From: Methylococcaceae bacterium
GTDB lineage: Bacteria > Pseudomonadota > Gammaproteobacteria > Methylococcales > Methylomonadaceae
Assembly (NCBI GenBank): GCA_006844585.1
Contig: SPJM01000033.1
Span: forward strand, 1-32,192
Length of the DNA stretch: 32,192 nt
Direction: 5' to 3'
In this document: positions 31,063 through 32,192 of the stretch, one piece after another
How positions within the stretch are numbered: position 1 is the first letter of the stretch
Layout of the letters: every line of letters begins with the position of its first letter
Translations under genes and position numbers: made by a program
The notes under the pieces: model-generated
Database searches by the model: none
What the model was told of the DNA's origin: nothing
What the model saw: only the letters and a program-made list of their open reading frames with translations

Positions 31063-32192
31063 CTACCCGGAAGATCTTTCATTAGCTTTTTGCTGTCTTT
31101 TTTCGCCCGGCTTACCCGATCTGCCGCCCGCTCGCTCACCGCCTTTTCCCGGTTCGCCGGCAATCTGTACTTCCGCATTATCCGCAGCAAACGGTACATA
31201 GGTGGTGCAAATTTTATCACCCGCCTGCAAACCTTCACGCACGAATAAAGATTGCTCGGTTTCCCAAATTACGTCAATGCTTTTTCGCTGCAAACGGTTT
31301 TCAGCGTTGACCAGCATAATCAGATTATTGCCCTGCACTGCGCTGCGTGGAATGGGATAAATCTGTTGCAGCGTTTTACCGGCAATGGAAACATTAACGA
31401 ACTGACCGATTTCCAGCGGCGGTCGCTCATCGGCATGGCGTTGATAGGGATTATCCACCTGCACAATCACAAACACCTGGCGGGTTGCCCGGTCTACGCT
31501 GCCCTCGGTGCGCACCACCCGACCTTGCCATTGATATTGGCGTCCGGCAATCCGCGCCGAAACTGTCGCTTTCGGCTGCTGCTCTCCGGCTTCTTTATCG
31601 CCCCGATACAAACGCGGCAAATCAATCATCGCCCGTTGCCGCTCGCTAATCGGCAAGCGGATTTCCACATAATCAATAGCGAACAATTTCGCCAATTGAT
31701 TACCCGGCGAGACATACTGACCGATATCGACAAACTGTTCTAGTATTCGCCCGGCATAAGGCGATTTGATTTGGGTGCGCTTCAGGTCCAGTTGCGCTTT
31801 TTGCAATTGCGCCTGCGCGGAATCCACCCGTGCGCTGGCTCTAGCCAATTGCGGCTTATGCAGCACCAGATCAGATGGTTTTTCAGTTCGGCCCAGCCGT
31901 TTCCAGTTATCCGCCGCCTGCTTGGCGCGCGCTTTGGCTTCTTCATAATTAAAACGGGCTTCCGCCAAATCGGCCTCGGCGGCCTTGATAGAGAGCCGAT
32001 AATCGGTGGGATCAATCGTTAACAAGGTTTCCCCCGGCTCAAAAAAACCGCCGGGGCGAAAGTTACGCGCGACTTTGATAATCTCCCCGGAAACGCGAGG
32101 AATCAAAGTGGTGCTGGTGCGCGGCTCTACCGTGCCCTGAGTATTGATTTGCACGGTATGGGATTGCGGCTGTAAGGTCAGGGTTTCCACAG
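31063..32192 (-). CDS. RND efflux membrane fusion protein (periplasmic adaptor), 5' end outside window
   Basis: The frame runs to the window edge, so the N-terminus (membrane anchor or lipoprotein signal) is missing. The 376 visible residues show a barrel-sandwich/lipoyl half (VSGEIIKVARNFRPGGFFEPGETLLTIDP), a long alpha-helical hairpin rich in Ala/Gln/Lys (about 65-145), the second lipoyl half (IKSPYAGRILEQFVDIGQYVSPGNQLAKLF), a beta-barrel (SVDRATRQVFVIVQVDNPYQ) and a membrane-proximal end. It links the RND permease to an outer-membrane channel, which is not encoded here. It finishes with an unusual Gly/Lys/Arg/Glu-rich tail of about 30 residues. The permease gene lies downstream on the same strand but is separated by the DUF4160/DUF2442 cassette. 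Confidence 0.92.
   Translation of the reverse strand, partial: VETLTLQPQSHTVQINTQGTVEPRTSTTLIPRVSGEIIKVARNFRPGGFFEPGETLLTIDPTDYRLSIKAAEADLAEARFNYEEAKARAKQAADNWKRLGRTEKPSDLVLHKPQLARASARVDSAQAQLQKAQLDLKRTQIKSPYAGRILEQFVDIGQYVSPGNQLAKLFAIDYVEIRLPISERQRAMIDLPRLYRGDKEAGEQQPKATVSARIAGRQYQWQGRVVRTEGSVDRATRQVFVIVQVDNPYQRHADERPPLEIGQFVNVSIAGKTLQQIYPIPRSAVQGNNLIMLVNAENRLQRKSIDVIWETEQSLFVREGLQAGDKICTTYVPFAADNAEVQIAGEPGKGGERAGGRSGKPGEKRQQKANERSSG

Noticed and set aside
31252-31743. 163-codon plus-strand open frame
   Set aside because: Lies entirely opposite the well-supported membrane fusion protein gene and shows no domain.

Overview
The window looks like chromosomal DNA of a Gram-negative gammaproteobacterium of moderate, slightly AT-leaning base composition. 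LpxD, an RND efflux pair, QmcA/NfeD and an OmpR/EnvZ-type pair all point that way. The many small REP-like hairpins and the density of signalling genes would fit a Methylococcales-type or similar environmental lineage, but nothing here fixes the genus. No tRNA, rRNA, CRISPR array or complete insertion sequence was seen.

Layout. 1-117: tail of an unidentified gene (possibly a U32 peptidase-family protein), then REP-like hairpins. 185-3475: a double-receiver protein whose first receiver is degenerate, a multi-pass membrane protein, a Crp/Fnr-type regulator with a palindromic operator candidate upstream, and a small cupin. 3476-4153: mostly non-coding, with one short acidic-protein gene (3844-3993, minus) and two inverted repeats. 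4154-8220 (minus): a two-gene operon for a partner-switching system. One gene encodes a membrane sensor fused to a PP2C/SpoIIE phosphatase and an RsbW-like ATPase; the other encodes a STAS protein fused to a PhnD-like ligand-binding domain. A sigma-54-like promoter sits about 45 bases upstream. 8550-10527 (minus): three small exported or membrane proteins of unknown function. 10638-14127 (plus): a tightly packed operon qmcA - NfeD family - OmpR-type regulator - sensor kinase. 14136-17394 (minus): lpxD next to a fused MFS-like/spermidine-synthase-like protein. 17618-20939 (plus): HDOD protein, response regulator and soluble PAS-histidine kinase. 21468-27057: small exported protein, a 1346-residue internally duplicated membrane protein, a MITE-like element and a TM2-domain protein. 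27300-32192 (minus): RND permease and its membrane fusion protein, separated by an oppositely oriented DUF4160 (truncated)/DUF2442 cassette.

The region is dominated by signal transduction: five separate regulatory or signalling loci in 32 kb. The most unusual system is the partner-switching operon. Phosphatase and kinase-like activities share one membrane protein, and the antagonist (STAS) carries a cytoplasmic copy of a domain normally found as a periplasmic phosphonate/phosphite-binding protein. Repeats of several families (REP-like hairpins at both ends and around 21.4-22.1 and 27.2 kb, and a 236-bp TIR-bearing element at 26.2 kb with a 19-base remnant at 1.95 kb) fill most intergenic space. 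All functional statements are read from the sequence and from family knowledge; no database search was possible.
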